In this document: piece by piece, positions 22,843-33,045 of the stretch | How the letters are laid out: every line of letters starts with the position of its first letter | Position numbering within the stretch: the stretch's first letter is position 1 | Assembly (NCBI RefSeq): GCF_000003815.2 | Contig: NC_049995.1 | Coordinates: forward strand, 11,349,248 to 11,413,247 | DNA length: 64,000 nt | Origin: Branchiostoma floridae | Taxonomy: Eukaryota > Chordata > Leptocardii > Amphioxiformes > Branchiostomatidae | Direction: 5' to 3' | Notes under the pieces: model-generated | Told to the model about the DNA's origin: nothing | What the model saw: the letters and a program-made list of their open reading frames with translations, nothing else | Databases searched by the model: none | Position numbers and translations under genes: made by a program

Positions 22843-23072
22843 CTTTTGCGATATTGTCTGATCAGTGTCGTCTACATTCGTACTAGAGGCTGTATCTATC
22901 CCAGAATCCTTTACTTGAAATTCAGATGCGGTCGAACCCTCCGTTGAGCGGGATTCGCCGCTCCCACCGTTAGTGCCTTGGCGGAATCGCATAATTTTCT
23001 TTTGGCGCTCTGACATTTCGACTGCGGAGAGTTCGCTATGTTTCCCCCGCGGGTCATACCCATCATGCTCTC
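22843..23072 (-). CDS. RIMS: RIM exon: pre-PDZ linker
   Basis: This 230-bp exon follows acceptor TTCCGTTCTAG and ends at donor CAAAAG|GTATAAC. Its first two bases complete the glycine codon opened by the linker exon, giving SVSEKG-EHDGYD. It encodes about 76 residues including SERQKKIM and KDSGIDTASSTNVDD. These match the SERQKK and IKDSGVDTCSST landmarks just upstream of the PDZ domain in vertebrate RIM1/2. No folded domain is recognised; the segment is charged and Ser/Thr-rich. It lies 37 kb from the preceding exon and 2 kb from the PDZ exon, and ends in phase 0. In vertebrates the beta-type RIM2 transcript starts internally just before the PDZ region, so this is where an alternative promoter would join the gene. 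Confidence 0.93.
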
Positions 23073-23243
23073 CTAGAACGGAAAAAACATGCACGGTGTA
23101 AATTCATTTCCACGGAAGTCGAAAGAACGGGAAAAATAGCCTACCATAGAGTAGAGATGCGCATGGGAAGGAGAGTTGTTGTCTCGGCCGAAGGAACCTT
23201 CTTCCCAGTATTCTAGATCACCTAGGCAACAAGTTAGAGAGGA

Positions 23244-23462
23244 ATGGTGGGAAATGCTGCAAAACATGGCGGTAAGGTGTCATGCCAGCGTTCTAGAGAG
23301 GCTCTGCTCCTTAAGGAGGGACGTGTCTTAAAGAACGTCTTGAAAGAAAGTGAGCAGGAGTGGTGGTCAGAAGAAGATGGTGCACAGGCAAAAGTGAGGA
23401 AAGTGCTCCTAAAACTATACAAACCTGACATGCAAGAAAATAAGGAAAATCTCCCGCTGTAA
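23244..23462 (+). CDS. Short plus-strand ORF near RIM exon
   Basis: This 72-codon ORF starts at GGAATGG, a good initiation context, about 170 bp upstream of the RIM pre-PDZ exon and on the opposite strand. The product is rich in Lys and Glu: KHGGKVSCQRSREALLLKEG, RVLKNVLKESEQEWWSEEDG and KVRKVLLKLYKPDMQENKE. A polyadenylation signal AATAAA lies about 14 bp after the stop. An ATGGCGG box followed by a donor-like GTAAGG lies just inside at 23266. I recognise no family. It could be a small gene, a last exon, or chance coding inside a GC-richer island. There are no membrane segments or signal peptide. Confidence 0.3.
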   Translation: MVGNAAKHGGKVSCQRSREALLLKEGRVLKNVLKESEQEWWSEEDGAQAKVRKVLLKLYKPDMQENKENLPL

Positions 23463-24039
23463 AAGTCAGGATCTGAAATAAACTTTATGTTGAAAAACAA
23501 AGGATATATCCTGCATCAATACCACAGACTGTCTTTTTAATGTGCCATTTGCTACAAAATGCAATTAAGTTGCTATTTGGACTTAACGGCACAAAAGAAG
23601 ACATTCATAGCATGTGATATTGGTGCAAGACTTTGCAATCAAAAATATATCATTTTGACATTTCCATGCAGTGACAAGTAAACGTTCACAAATACAAAAA
23701 GCTGCACGGCAACATGGCAACTTCTGTATTTCTGTGAACTCAAGGTAAAAAGAAGATTGTCAAATCATGATAGCAGCATGCACAGTGTTATAGGGACCCT
23801 GAAACAGAAGTATAGTAGTGAATACACAAGCTGCACAGAGCTCAAAAAGGATATCCACTATGTCCTGCCTTCGGAGAAACTATCCCCAGAACAATTCTTT
23901 GCTGCTGAAAATGTATCATTTTCGATGTCAACAAAAAGTTGAGCTTAGTTAGAGACTTACATGTATGCAATGATTTTGTCTTTTTTTCAATTTAGTTAAT
24001 ACCAATTTGTTCTGGAAATCACAGAAAAATTGTCCCTCT
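23463..24039. other. Non-coding, nothing recognised
   Basis: The AATAAA at 23475 belongs to the short-ORF context; otherwise AT-rich without signals. Confidence 0.35.
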
Positions 24040-24420
24040 AGGCAAGACCGAGTAGACATATTGACAATGCATTAAATTGTAGAGATTGGGATTCAGGACA
24101 ATCACAGATTAACTAGGACAGATCGGAATTTGGAGTCTCTATTAGGAGAGAGAGGAATTGGGATCTGTTCTAGGATAGGTTGGAATCAGAATCCATTCTT
24201 GAATATTCTGTGATTCTACTAGTACAGATTTGGTTAAGTTTAGTAGAGTTAGTTTAACCCTACACTTAACCCTAACCCAATCTTTACTAGTACATGTAGA
24301 ATTGCAGATTGTCCTAGGACAGATCCTGATTCCAATCTGTCTTAGAACAGATCCTGGTTTCGAGTCTGTCCTAGGAGAGATTTCAATTCCAATCTGTTGT
24401 AGGATAATCTATGATCATTG
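24040..24420. repeat. Imperfect inverted array with telomere-like centre
   Basis: Degenerate 25-30 bp units of the type TAGGACAGATCGGAATT and GAATTGGGATCTGTTCTAGG run on the left. Their inverse (TCCTAGGACAGATCCTGATT, CCAATCTG) runs on the right. The centre at 24254-24279 is AACCCTACACTTAACCCTAA-CCC, resembling the metazoan telomere repeat. Confidence 0.6.
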
Positions 24421-25249
24421 TCCACAATGACATATATACTTTTTGAACACATCAATACACCATACTCTATCATGCATTTTTACTGCTGCATTTTTAATAA
24501 ATCAGATTTGATTGACCATTTTCAGTTTAAATGTACATTGTACATAACTCTAGGCCTCTCATTTATTTTCTCACAAATTATAAATTAGAATTATCATCAT
24601 TCTCTTGTTGCAGTGTTTTATGTGAGCATAGGCAGTCATTTACATGTATCTGTCCTGCTAGAATCTGAAGCTATTTGAAAATCTACTATCAAAATTTTCA
24701 TCAATCTAAATTTCCAAGTTGCTTGTCAGCAACTGTTGCTTTAGTAACTGTGACCTTGTGTATCTTATTACCTGAATGTCTAACCTGCATTCATTTAACA
24801 CTTTTTATAATATAAAATGTCATCTTTAAACTTGGAGATCATCTTATCTCTCATCCAATCATCACATGTCATTACAGCACCACAATTGATGGCCTATCTT
24901 GGAATTCTTTAAATTTTGCATTTCAAATTCCTACCTTTAATGCAAAAGGTGTTTCGCATCAACCCTTTGCACTGCATTGCATGTTTATGTATCTAGGTCC
25001 TAACTAATGTTTAAACACCATTCCCAATTCTCCCCTTTACTCTGCTAATGGTTTATGAAGAGAGCTTGACATCAAAAAGTCATTTTTCATTGCTGACTGA
25101 ATGGATCAAAAAAGACATTCCTGACCAAACTTGTTGTTCAGAGTTATGCAAACAGATGAGAGCAGGCAGTTATTTGGTTGTATTTGCTTGGTTAAATGTT
25201 AAAAGAATTCTTAAAATGCATAAATGAGTTTTTAAAAAGAGAAATTTCT
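24421..25249. other. Non-coding with one dispersed repeat
   Basis: About 24714-24800 (CTTGTGTATCTTATTACCTG, AATGTCTAACCTGCATTC) is a copy of the repeat also seen at 15182-15270. Nothing else is recognised. Confidence 0.45.
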
Positions 25250-25830
25250 ATGTTATCCCTGTAGTGTTACAGATTCAAAGGGAAAGATTTGTAAAGTGAA
25301 TTGAAGTGAAGCGTTGCATTTGTTGGGTCATAGACGGGTGGAGGTCCATAATGATTATCTTTTTGGCTAAAAGGTAAAGCATTTGAAGCTCAGACTGAAG
25401 ACGAAGCATGATACTTTCTGGTTAAAAGGTAGATAAAAGGAATCTTCCCGATACACATGCATGAAATTTCCAAAGTATGTCTGACACAGATTTTAAAGCA
25501 GAGAAAGACTTACAGAGAGATGTGCAAGACTGTATTTGTTCAGTTATAAACAGACAGAGGCCACTAATAATCATTTCTTTAGTTACTAAAAGGAATGCAT
25601 ATGCTTGAAACTTCCAAAGTATTTCTGATACAGATTTCAATACAGAAAAGAGTTACAGAGGAATGTGCCAGGTTGAATTTGTTTAGTTGTAGATGGAGGA
25701 AGGCTGATAATGATGGTTAAAATGTTCAAGGAATTTTCATGGCTCAAAGCCATGGAATATATGCATGAAATTTTCAAAGTATTCCTGCTACATATTCTGG
25801 AGAAGAGAAACATTTAGTGGAGAAGTAAAA
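25250..25830 (+). repeat. Degenerate tandem array, about 150-bp unit
   Basis: ATGAAATTTCCAAAGTATGT-type landmarks recur at about 25466, 25610 and 25772. An earlier, more diverged unit starts at about 25260. Shared motifs include CAGAGAAAGACTTACAGAG and GGCTGATAATGATNNTT. Confidence 0.75.
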
Positions 25831-25984
25831 TGAAAGGTAAGAAGAGGGCTTCCCCATCGAGACCATCCAAATGGTAGGATTTGCAAAGATGGGTTTTATC
25901 TACCGGCTACAGACTGTTGGGTGATCAATATAAGCCCACCCAAAGGACAGGATCTCATATGTCTTTATCAAGATTATGCAAAGG

Positions 25985-26600
25985 CTACATTTCAGACTTA
26001 GGGAACATCACTGATTCTCATGTTTATTTCAAAACAGCATCCTATTTTTGATAGGGATTGTTTATTGTTTAGAGCCTGAATTTTAATAGAATCTTGTACA
26101 TACGTGTTGGTCCTAAGGGCTAGATTCAAGACTTAGGACATTTTACTGATTTTAGAGAATGAATTTTGATAGGAACAAAACTTGTACTTAAGAGTTGGTC
26201 CTTAGGGCTACAATTCAGACTTAGGGCACGTAACTGATTTTTATGTTTGTCAATAAACATCATTTTATTTTCTTAAGGCTACATTTCAGACTTTTTTTTC
26301 AGACAATTACTGATTTTAGAGACTGAATTTTGATAGGAACAAAACTTGTACATACAAGTTGGTCCTTAGGGTTACATTTCAGACTTAGGGCACATTACTG
26401 ATTTTAGAGAATGAATTTTGATAAGAACAAAACTTGTACATACGAGTTGGTCCTTAGGGCTACATTTAAGACTTAGAGCACATTACTGATTTTTAAGTTT
26501 GTCTCTTGACGACATTATTTTTTTCTAGGATTCTGCATGGTTTAGATACAAATTTCTACAGGAATGAAACATGTACATATAGGTCCTGCTGGGCCCTACT
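25985..26600 (+). repeat. Tandem array, about 85-bp unit
   Basis: GAGTTGGTCCTTAGGGCTAC (with variants) recurs at about 26106, 26191, 26357, 26442 and weakly at 26580, that is 85, 166 and 85 bp apart. Units also share ATTTCAGACTTAGGGCAC and GAATTTTGATAGGAACAAAA. The 166-bp step is a double unit with a diverged middle. Confidence 0.85.
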
Positions 26601-26960
26601 TTGAAAATCTATGTGAGCACACTTCTGACCTGGTTTGTGAAATCAACATGCAGTTTGCATACATAATACACAGGGGCAATCAGTACTAATCCAAGCTCCA
26701 CAATTGAAGGCAAGTGGCTTTTACATGCCGCATCTACTTGTATAATTAATGTGCGTGGTTGTGATGGATAGCATAGATTTAGGACCTACAGTCAAAGAGA
26801 AATTAAACCTTTGGGACAGAAGTGTCTGCCAGAAGAAAACTTCTGACGCACTTTTAGATCACTGAAATTCATATCAAAATGTTATATATCCATGGGAAAG
26901 TCATGGTATGATGGCATATCTTAACAACCACCAAGATTTCAGCACTACGGAAAGGATAAA
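26601..26960. other. Non-coding, nothing recognised
   Basis: 3' flank of the SAM-like ORF; no AATAAA close to its stop was noticed on the minus strand. Confidence 0.35.
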
Positions 26961-27527
26961 TCAGGGTTGGCCATGTAATTGATTTTTCTTTGTTTTTAAC
27001 CCTACACCAAACATTGCCCTTTGATGTTGTGACCTACTTGAGTAGTCTCCTTGGCAACCGTCACCATGGCAACCCGAGGAAGCCGTGGAAACTGCCGACG
27101 ATATCGACGACAATGATGACATAGATGGTGAGGTCATCCCGCCATCTGAAAAGTACGTCAGCTCCTTCCCTGCCTCTCCTATCTGCGTACATCTGTCCCG
27201 TAACGCCTTCAGTCGCACCCGCTGTCCGATGGACAGTTTCAGATCCAGTATGTCGTGTTCCGACAGAGCGCCGATCACCTCCGGGTTCGTACATTCCTCT
27301 TCCTCCAGGATCTGTAGCGTCCGGTTGTTCAGCCCGAAACGTCCCGCCCAGATCCGGAACTGGGAGTGCGGGCTCTCCGGGTTGCCATGCTGGGCAACCT
27401 TGGAAGCCGCGGCCACATTGTTGTTGGAAAGCGAGCAGGCGATGTTCTCGGATATTTGGAGCAACTCAATTTGTCGCAACATGAGGGTTCTCCTTTCGAT
27501 GACGGTTTCCGCAGTGTACGAAGGCAT
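26961..27527 (-). CDS. SAM-like ORF in RIM intron
   Basis: This 188-codon ORF lies on the RIM strand inside the 37 kb intron. A TGA sits just before the first ATG in frame, so this is a first exon, a single-exon gene or a retrocopy; the start context is weak (C at -3). Residues about 60-112 read FRIWAGRFGLNNRTLQI, then GALSEHDILDLKLSIGQRVR and LKALRDRC, with the LSExDIxxLxLxxGQRxxLKA pattern of sterile alpha motif (SAM) domains. A Ser-rich tail follows (SMSSLSSISSAVSTASS). GC content and codon choice look coding, unlike the AT-rich flanks. At 27065 a donor CATG|GTGACG leaves phase 1, which joins in frame to the pre-PDZ RIM exon. I do not recognise the protein. It could be an alternative RIM 5' exon or an unrelated intronic gene. 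Confidence 0.55.
   Translation of the reverse strand: MPSYTAETVIERRTLMLRQIELLQISENIACSLSNNNVAAASKVAQHGNPESPHSQFRIWAGRFGLNNRTLQILEEEECTNPEVIGALSEHDILDLKLSIGQRVRLKALRDRCTQIGEAGKELTYFSDGGMTSPSMSSLSSISSAVSTASSGCHGDGCQGDYSSRSQHQRAMFGVGLKTKKNQLHGQP
27060..27073. promoter_or_regulatory. RFX X-box-like site over SAM-ORF donor
   Basis: GTCACCATGGCAAC, the same 14-mer as at 11205-11218, overlaps the possible splice donor of the SAM-like ORF. Sequence match only. Confidence 0.4.
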
Positions 27528-29221
27528 AAGGCTTTCTTTTCACAATGGTCACCTTGCTTAAATCCAAGTTTGTACATGTATGTCACTTCTAAATCTCAAA
27601 GATGACTCTGTCCCAACAAAGAGCTCTTTTAGCTTGTCTTAAGTTCAGCTTTCCTCCTTTTCAAGACGTCCGGTTACAGTAAGTTCAGACTCCACTGTCT
27701 TTCAGACATCTAAGGCTTCATACAATGGCATGGACACCTCAACGTGTTTGTACCGCCAAATGACAAGATCCTGAGAAGAGTATGAAAGAAACATATTCCA
27801 CAAACTGTCATCTGAACTCTGTATCTATATAGCCTGTATGACTGCCCTTCGGCATAACACATCAGCTTCGCTTCAAACTCTATTGGGAGACCTCACAAAG
27901 TTTGGCCATTAGTTTTCCTTCACAAGATCGCTGCACTGCATTGACATAAATCAACATTCCTGACAAAGCAACTTCTGCATGGCAAACTGTCAAACCTTTA
28001 CAGTCACTCAAACTACAGCAACTCAACAGGCTTCCTGTCTCAACTTCTACTTCTTCGACATGATGTTGTTACCATCAATGAAGCTTCATGGTCAAGATCT
28101 CCTTCAAGCATTATCATATCCCAGGATATTCCTCAACAGTAATTTTGCCAAGAATAATAAGATTCCTTGGACAAAAAGACAACAATTTGGTAAACGTCTT
28201 TTCTTTACCTCCTTGACAACATGTATATAAATAATACATAAATGTTTATGTTTGCAACCGTATTGATAATATCACTGACATTAACTACGTATAGATGTTG
28301 ATATTTTATGTTTGGGACCGCACCTGTAAGCAGCACCACCTATACTGCAGTTCAGTGTGAACCAGTCAGAATTGCCCTTAGAAGGTGTCAGACAGTCATC
28401 AAACTGTTCCGTGCAAAGAATCCTGTTCTTCAATGACTTACCAACCTGATGAGCTATTCATAGACAGTGACTTTGGGCCCTCATAATCCAAGGAATTCCC
28501 ATTATATACTGGATATCATCACTGCTACAGGACTCCAGCTATAAGATTGATTGAACTCACATACAAAATCAAGTTCAGCAACATGAAACTTCAAGATATA
28601 CCAAGACCTCAGGTGGGGCTTACACTATAGGTCATTCTTCATGAGTATCATCCATTACAACCAAGCCTCCTCCAACCCCAATCATACCTGACGGATATTA
28701 GGAGAGACCAGAAACTGATTAACAACAGCATACTGGCACAAGTTCACCCGTCTGTACGATTATTCCGCTACAATCTATCAAGAAAACCTTGCAGGCTTTA
28801 CTGAGGATATAAGATATTGATTGAGCAGTGTAAGCCAGCCTTCTGCCGACCCAATCTTTCCTAATAGAACATCAGGTATAACGCTGGGACATAAGTCACC
28901 ACACTGATTACATGTAACAGTCGCAATATATCCCAAGACCTGTCCTGACCCTTAACAAGACGCTGTATCAAGATATTAAGGCTGCCGAGGGTAGACTTAC
29001 ACTATTGATCAAGCTGGACAAGTACAATACATTACGAGGGGTGCCAAGGTGTGTGTGGTGTGACAGTTAACAGTAAACGTTCAGCTGCAACTTCAGACTG
29101 AGGACGAAGCAAACTGCTTTTCGTTAGCTAGTTCTGCAATGTGGCTTAGGTATTGCTCAGGTGTATTAGCTAAGCAAACCAGGTCACCATTACATGAATA
29201 AGTGTGTTGGGTTCTTTTACA
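27528..29221. other. Non-coding, one retro-tail-like block
   Basis: Upstream of the SAM-like ORF on its strand. I saw no TATA box. A retroelement tail-like block (28320-28425) resembles 21225-21370. The rest is unremarkable and has stops in all frames. Confidence 0.4.
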
Positions 29222-29223
29222 TA

Positions 29224-29430
29224 CTGTAAATGCATTTTATTTCGCGGGGATTTAATTTCGTGGTAGCCAGATAAAGGACTCTTCCGGTGGTTTTAAGTTC
29301 GCTGTAGCACCATGCACTGTGCTCTCTTACCGCCGTAGAAAAATGTTCGCAGTGGTTTTAAGTTCGTGGTGAAGCGGCCACTGCAAAAAACGCGGACATT
29401 AAACCACCACGAAAGTTTCTGCAATTACAG
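29224..29430. mobile_element. CTGTAAATGC palindromic MITE, copy 1
   Basis: This 207-bp element has ends CTGTAAATGCA and TGCAATTACAG, flanked by TA (29222-29223, 29431-29432). The interior has repeated GTGGTTTTAAGTTCG blocks and, on the other arm, AAACCACCACGAAA, so most of it is palindromic. Copy 2 is at 41422-41643. Confidence 0.85.
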
Positions 29431-29432
29431 TA

Positions 29433-31079
29433 CTAAAAGTTGATGCTAGAGGCATACACATGACCCTCCCTCAAACATGGGCCTCGGACCTTACATCACC
29501 ATCCAAAATCTGAAAGCAATCCAAGGCAACAATCATGTAAAAGCTGGGACTAACCCTAGCTAGTGTGATATCTATAGGAAATTCCCAATATGGTCTGATA
29601 GCATAACTTAATAACCACATTGATATCAGCACCATGGAAAGTCTAAATCATGGGTGGCTGTATCACTGATTTTGTTTTATTTTTCAACTCTTTACTAAGC
29701 AAGAAATATACTGCCCTTTAATGTTCATAAAGAAATATACTGAAGTAGAAAAAAATTAAAGAAAATTGGGCCTGATGAACATGAATATGTCTTTGTACAC
29801 TTTGTTTTGAAATAATAATAATAATAATAATGATAATAATAATAATATCTGGTTATTTTCAGTCAGCAGGTCCACAGCACAAGTAAGTAAGTAAGGTACC
29901 CAATATTTGGGTAATGAGGCTGATTTAGGTGGTCGAGGCACCTCCTTGAACACAGGACCTCCGTTTTACTCTTCTTCCGAAAGACGAATTCGTGGAATGC
30001 TTGGTTGGTCTACAGCATTTTGTCTTCCTTGGTGGTCTCCAATTCAAGTGCTGTCCGGACCTCACTTTGCTTAACTTCTGAGATCGAGGGGACTGGATTT
30101 TCAACGCACCACACGGCCATATGCCCTCTGTTTTCATGATGCATTTTTGCTGTATTTTCAACTTCAAATGTCTGATAACCAAGCAAATACATCGATGTGG
30201 CCTAAAGCATAGGAAAATTGGAGAAGTTCATACTGGTAAACTCAGTAAATGCAATGACAAGGTGGTGAGACCCATTCCCATAATCTTCCAATTTGGACTT
30301 GACATCAGAGTTATCTAAGAATAGCACAGTCACTGCAGAAGGTATAACCTTTTCTTGATTGTATCTGGTGGAAGATTGCCGACTGCTTGGAAACTTAAGC
30401 ACAGATTCTCAAGGGCATGCTGTCTTAGTAATTCACATGGCCAAGGTCACTTAAGAGGCTCATAAGATGCACTTTTCACCAGAAAGATCTTACCACAAGG
30501 GACAGCTCTACCAAAGTGGTCGATATAATAGAACAATGCCGTGCTGATTACTAGCAATACCATTTGGACCCAATGCAGCAGCATTTCTCCCTAGAGGGGG
30601 GTAAGGAATTGCTTCATTTGTTGTACAAGGTGAAGGTCCATAGAAGGCACAAATTTATGACGTGTGCTATATTTTCAATCAGTATGATATGATGTATGAT
30701 ATTTTGAGTGACATCCATCACTCTTCTTCAGTGTCACTAGAATGAACTGGTAGAACAATTCAATACAAGTATGGCTAACTAGAACAACTGGTTGAACATG
30801 TCAATTCACTAACTTTTAAGGATCGTATGCAAAGGTCACTCAAATGTAAATCATGTTTGCATACTTCCCTATGGTCAGACAATACCATAGGAAAAGTTAT
30901 TGTCCTTGGTGATGCAAATCGGGTCCCATATGCTGGAGAGTTCTACACTGAGTCCTCCCTTCCGTTTTCTATCCAGTTGTAGAGATTGAAATGTATTTGA
31001 ATATTATTTACCTGGATGTGTAACCTTCATAAACGCAACCTACTGGAATTTCAAGGGATAAAGTAGTCATGCCGTTCCT
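29433..31079. other. Non-coding, nothing recognised
   Basis: Contains only an (AAT)n run at 29811-29847. The block 30000-30400 is less AT-rich, but its minus-strand frames are short and unrecognised. Confidence 0.35.
29811..29847. repeat. (AAT)n microsatellite
   Basis: About twelve AAT units with one TGAT interruption. Confidence 0.95.
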
Positions 31080-31320
31080 TGCAGAAATAAGCAAGGTACT
31101 TTGTCCTTGTGAAAGGAACTTAGCATTACTTTCTTCACTATACTGAGGTGTAAATGGGTTACCTGACATCTGGGGAGGTCAAATATGGTACAAGAAAGAT
31201 CGAGAGGGATGGGCTCTGCCTTCCAATATCATGCCCAAGACACAGTGGATAAAAACCCACTGACCCTACATACAGCCTCAAAAAGTCTTTGTGACTACCT
31301 TTACCTTTAAAAATACTGTA
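31080..31320 (+). mobile_element. SINE fragment
   Basis: Matches the 3' half of the SINE at 2.35-2.87 kb: TTTGTCCTTGTGAAAGGAAC, GAGGTGTAAATGGGTACC-like, AAACCCACTGACCCTACATA and GCCTCAAAAAGTCTT. The tRNA-like head is not clear. Confidence 0.6.
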
Positions 31321-31794
31321 AGAATGCCACCAACAAAATGATCTGAACTAAATTGAATATTGTAAGACCTACACACCAGTCTTAATACAACCTAAGCACG
31401 TAAGAGCAATGAAATACATATTCAAGCAAAGACAATCTCCATTTACAGATTCAGCAAATGGTCTGTCTTAAGACAGGCAGGTCATTGTAGCCCCAAAATG
31501 GTGCTTACGTTACAATTGAAAAACTCATTCCTTCCAAATTACATACATTGTACTAGTAGAGTGTAGGCCACATGCTAACATTTCTTTGAATTCTACCTTT
31601 TACACACAATCTTGAAATCAGTCTATCTTGACATAGACTTGTTGATGCCACCCTAACCATGCATACACTTCAAACCTACCTAAATCAGCAAAGGACTCTT
31701 GGAGAAGTACTGTTAAATGACCCTTAGGAACAACAGCAATCCCTTCCTAATCAGTCTAATCAAAACCAAAAACAGGGAAATGCATTTACATGTA
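31321..31794. other. Non-coding, nothing recognised
   Basis: AT-rich intron sequence between a SINE and a MITE. Confidence 0.35.
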
Positions 31795-31968
31795 CAGTAG
31801 AAGCCGTCTAATTGCACATCCCAATTGCCAGCGTGTTTCGTACAATTATCCGGATGGTGCAATAAGGCAAAGTTATCCAGCTGGACCGTACCAGTTTGGG
31901 ATTTGGAGATTCCATGCAATCAACAGAAGTGTGTGGTTATCCACTATGCAATTTACTGGTTTCTACTG
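31795..31968. mobile_element. Tigger-like MITE, 174 bp
   Basis: Ends are CAGTAGAAGCC and the inverted CAGTAGAAACC, followed on both arms by a TAATTGCA/AAATTGCA block. The left flank is TA and the right flank TT, a decayed TA duplication. CAGTAGAA ends are typical of pogo/Tigger elements. Confidence 0.7.
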
Positions 31969-32945
31969 TTCATGTATAGACTATCTGTGGAAATGTGACA
32001 AAGGAACTTAAATTGAATAAAGACTTTCCAACTATGTATGGCATTTAGAATGTCTACCTTGTCCCCCCAATGACCAGGAGGTCACGGGACTATATAGGTA
32101 GGTATATAGCGACAGGTTACCTGTTAATAATGTCAGCAGTGTAATTAGCAACTCCAGTTTGCTCACAGAAAGGAAAAAGCATCTTTACATGCCAATTTCT
32201 CTAATGCCACTTAAATCGTGGCCTTCACTGACAGTCCTCCCACACAGTCGCTTAAGTGTTTTCCCAATACCCAGAAGCTGTGGGTTAATCTTCGGTCTCT
32301 ATAGTCAGTTTTACGTCATACTTTTGAAATCACATCACACCGTCCGCCCACTACTTCAGGACCTGAATGGAATGATGCTGGCTTGATGGCTTACCCAGCC
32401 GTGCCATGACCAGAATTATGTGGCACTCGCACGCATAAGGCTGTTCCATGATTTACGTATGGAATGAAAAATAGATAGACAGGAAATTCAAGTAGAGAAT
32501 GCACACACAGACAAAAAAATCTACAATTGTACAACAAAATTTCTGTAAATATGGACAAATGGTACACAAAATTTGGGTTTAAAATTTTGCCAAAAAATTG
32601 ACTGAAAAAAACAGTGACTAACATTTTCACATATTGCAAGCAAAATGAAACTTAAGCTTTGTGATAAAATGTTCAAAGTACAAAAGTCTGACATTAAAGC
32701 TACTCTTACAGTAAATACCATTACATTTGCAGGATTTAATTTTCTGGGAGTTTGCTGTGGGTTTGATAAGTTTGAAGGGAAGAAAACCATGAACAATTAC
32801 ATCACAAAAATTTCAACATTTACAGTATATGAACTAGAATTAAAGGCGATCATAGACAAAATAAGACTCCCTCTGACAAGCAGAGCTGAATTAGTGAAGG
32901 AGGCATCCTGATAAACTAAGCAAGATAATCAGTGATTCCATTACA
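31969..32945. other. Non-coding, nothing recognised
   Basis: AT-rich intron sequence up to the assembly gap. Confidence 0.35.
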
Positions 32946-33045
32946 NNNNNNNNNNNNNNNNNNNNNNNNNNNNNNNNNNNNNNNNNNNNNNNNNNNNNNN
33001 NNNNNNNNNNNNNNNNNNNNNNNNNNNNNNNNNNNNNNNNNNNNN
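32946..33045. other. Assembly gap (100 N)
   Basis: Exactly 100 unresolved bases, the conventional placeholder for a gap of unknown size. Reading frames across it are meaningless. Confidence 0.99.

Noticed and set aside
24040-26600. CRISPR-like repeat array
   Set aside because: Units are degenerate, there are no unique spacers of constant length, and the genome is eukaryotic.
27085-27561. Plus-strand 158-codon frame antisense to the SAM-like ORF
   Set aside because: The minus-strand frame has the SAM-like pattern and the better composition; the plus frame is its shadow.
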